Shown here piece after piece: positions 63,125 through 64,000 of a stretch of 64,000 bases of DNA. This DNA comes from Stagonosporopsis chrysanthemi (lineage: Eukaryota; Ascomycota; Dothideomycetes; Pleosporales; Didymellaceae). The stretch covers positions 80,256 to 144,255 of the forward strand of contig JAFISE010000082.1 of the NCBI GenBank assembly GCA_022560025.1. The letters run 5' to 3'. The notes beneath the pieces were generated by a model. That model had not been told where the DNA came from, did not search any database, and worked only from the letters and a program-made list of their open reading frames with translations. Made by a program: the position numbers and the translations under genes. Every line of letters starts with the position of its first letter. The first letter of the stretch is position 1.

Positions 63125-64000
63125 GATGGAAACAATTGCTGCTCAGAGCGAATGGATGTGGGACTTGCAGGTACTTATGAGCAGCATCAATCCTTCCGTG
63201 GAGATCCGCAGGACCAGGATAGCTCAGGCACACTCATGTCGCTCTATTATCTAGGTACTCGCACAATAGCAGCCGTTCACCGTGCGTGCATCTCGGCAGA
63301 CATGGGGTTGGGCACAACTACTGGGACCCCCGCATTTGCCATGCTCAGATCCGGCTTGAAGGATTTATTGTTGTGGGGCGCGTTGTTCAATTCCCGTCAG
63401 CATTTGGCTGTATGGGTTAGGCCAAGGTGGACCCAGGCTCCAACGTGTACGGTTGAATCCGTAGCTCCATCTGCCGACGGTGTACTTTGTAATTTGTGAG
63501 CTCCATACGGGTTCGATTGTCGCCAAGTCGTCATAAAAGAAGAGCTCGGCGGAGTGATTTCCCAGCCGTGCCCGTATCGAATCAAGTCAAGCGCGCAACT
63601 TCAGCCGTGATATGATTCGTGGGGCAAGGAACGTCTGAAAGGAGCAATGCCACGGGAAAGTCTTGAGTACAAGACTTCGCATACAAATCCACGGCAATCA
63701 TGGACGATTGAAGCGGGATACCGTGTACGTGAGTGAGGCTGAGCATACTATGTACGCGACAGACGGACTGATGTCCGGATATGAGTACCACGACGGGGAA
63801 GGCTCGCCCAGTTCAGGGCTTCGGTCTTTAGGTGCTTGTAGATAGGAGCCCAGCTGGCAAGGACAATGTAACATCCAATGCCATTCGCATCGTACACTAA
63901 GTGTAACGTGTTTGACAAGCGAGTCGCGCATACAAGCGAGTCGCGCACCCCACTAATCTTGATCATCTATCCTATCTCAACGTATAATGGCTCCACACCA
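63125..64000. other. right-edge intergenic sequence
   Basis: 876 bases upstream of the GH1 gene. No gene supported; frames are short and antisense to each other. Near 63924 and 63939 a CAAGCGAGTCGCGCA unit occurs twice in tandem. Confidence 0.5.

Noticed and set aside
63500..63530. GGGTTCGATT resembling a tRNA T-arm
   Set aside because: No matching acceptor stem, D-arm or anticodon arm nearby.

Overview
The window is nuclear DNA of a filamentous ascomycete (Pezizomycotina), most likely a Dothideomycete. The evidence is short introns of about 45-60 bases with GTAAGT-type donors, a CTAAC/CTAAT branch site and AG acceptors; two HET-domain genes; an EF-hand NADPH oxidase (NoxC type); an NmrA orthologue; and many secreted proteins. 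The class-level assignment is inference. No tRNA, rRNA, CRISPR array, prokaryotic operon or complete transposon was seen.

The left third (1 to about 20 kb) is accessory in character: low gene density, two intergenic stretches over 2 kb, and gene decay. It holds the 3' part of a MACPF-domain gene running off the left edge, a secreted hydrophobic repeat protein, an intact short-chain dehydrogenase, a broken 2-oxoglutarate/Fe(II) oxygenase, a broken monocarboxylate-type MFS transporter, a second broken oxygenase of the same family, a secreted beta-type protein, an intact oxygenase of the same broad family, and an intact HET-domain gene. SDR + MFS + three oxygenases within 10 kb looks like a dying metabolic gene cluster. 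Four of its stop codons fit CAA/CAG to TAA/TAG changes, the CpA to TpA pattern expected of repeat-induced point mutation.

From about 20.8 kb onwards the window is mostly conserved housekeeping sequence: phytanoyl-CoA-dioxygenase-like protein, ribokinase, Ubc7-type E2, sulfite-oxidase-family molybdoenzyme, a polytopic membrane protein next to noxC, an alpha/beta hydrolase, XRN1 divergent from the histone-binding WD40 protein Hat2/Msi1, dephospho-CoA kinase, a KEN-box/D-box protein, a NAP/SET histone chaperone, an ankyrin-tailed asparaginase next to nmrA, mitochondrial bL19, signal peptidase subunit SPC3 and a secreted GH1 beta-glucosidase. One accessory patch interrupts this core: a broken HET-domain gene at 47.2-48.3 kb beside a lineage-restricted nucleotidyltransferase-fold protein.

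Two functional themes stand out. First, nitrogen: the asparaginase promoter carries GATAAG sites (GATA-factor targets) and four copies of a 15-base element, and the next gene is the GATA-factor corepressor nmrA. Second, stress and redox: the intergenic region shared by noxC and a hydrolase contains three perfect TGACGTCA (CRE) palindromes. Exon boundaries were inferred by eye from splice consensus and reading frame; no transcript data were available.
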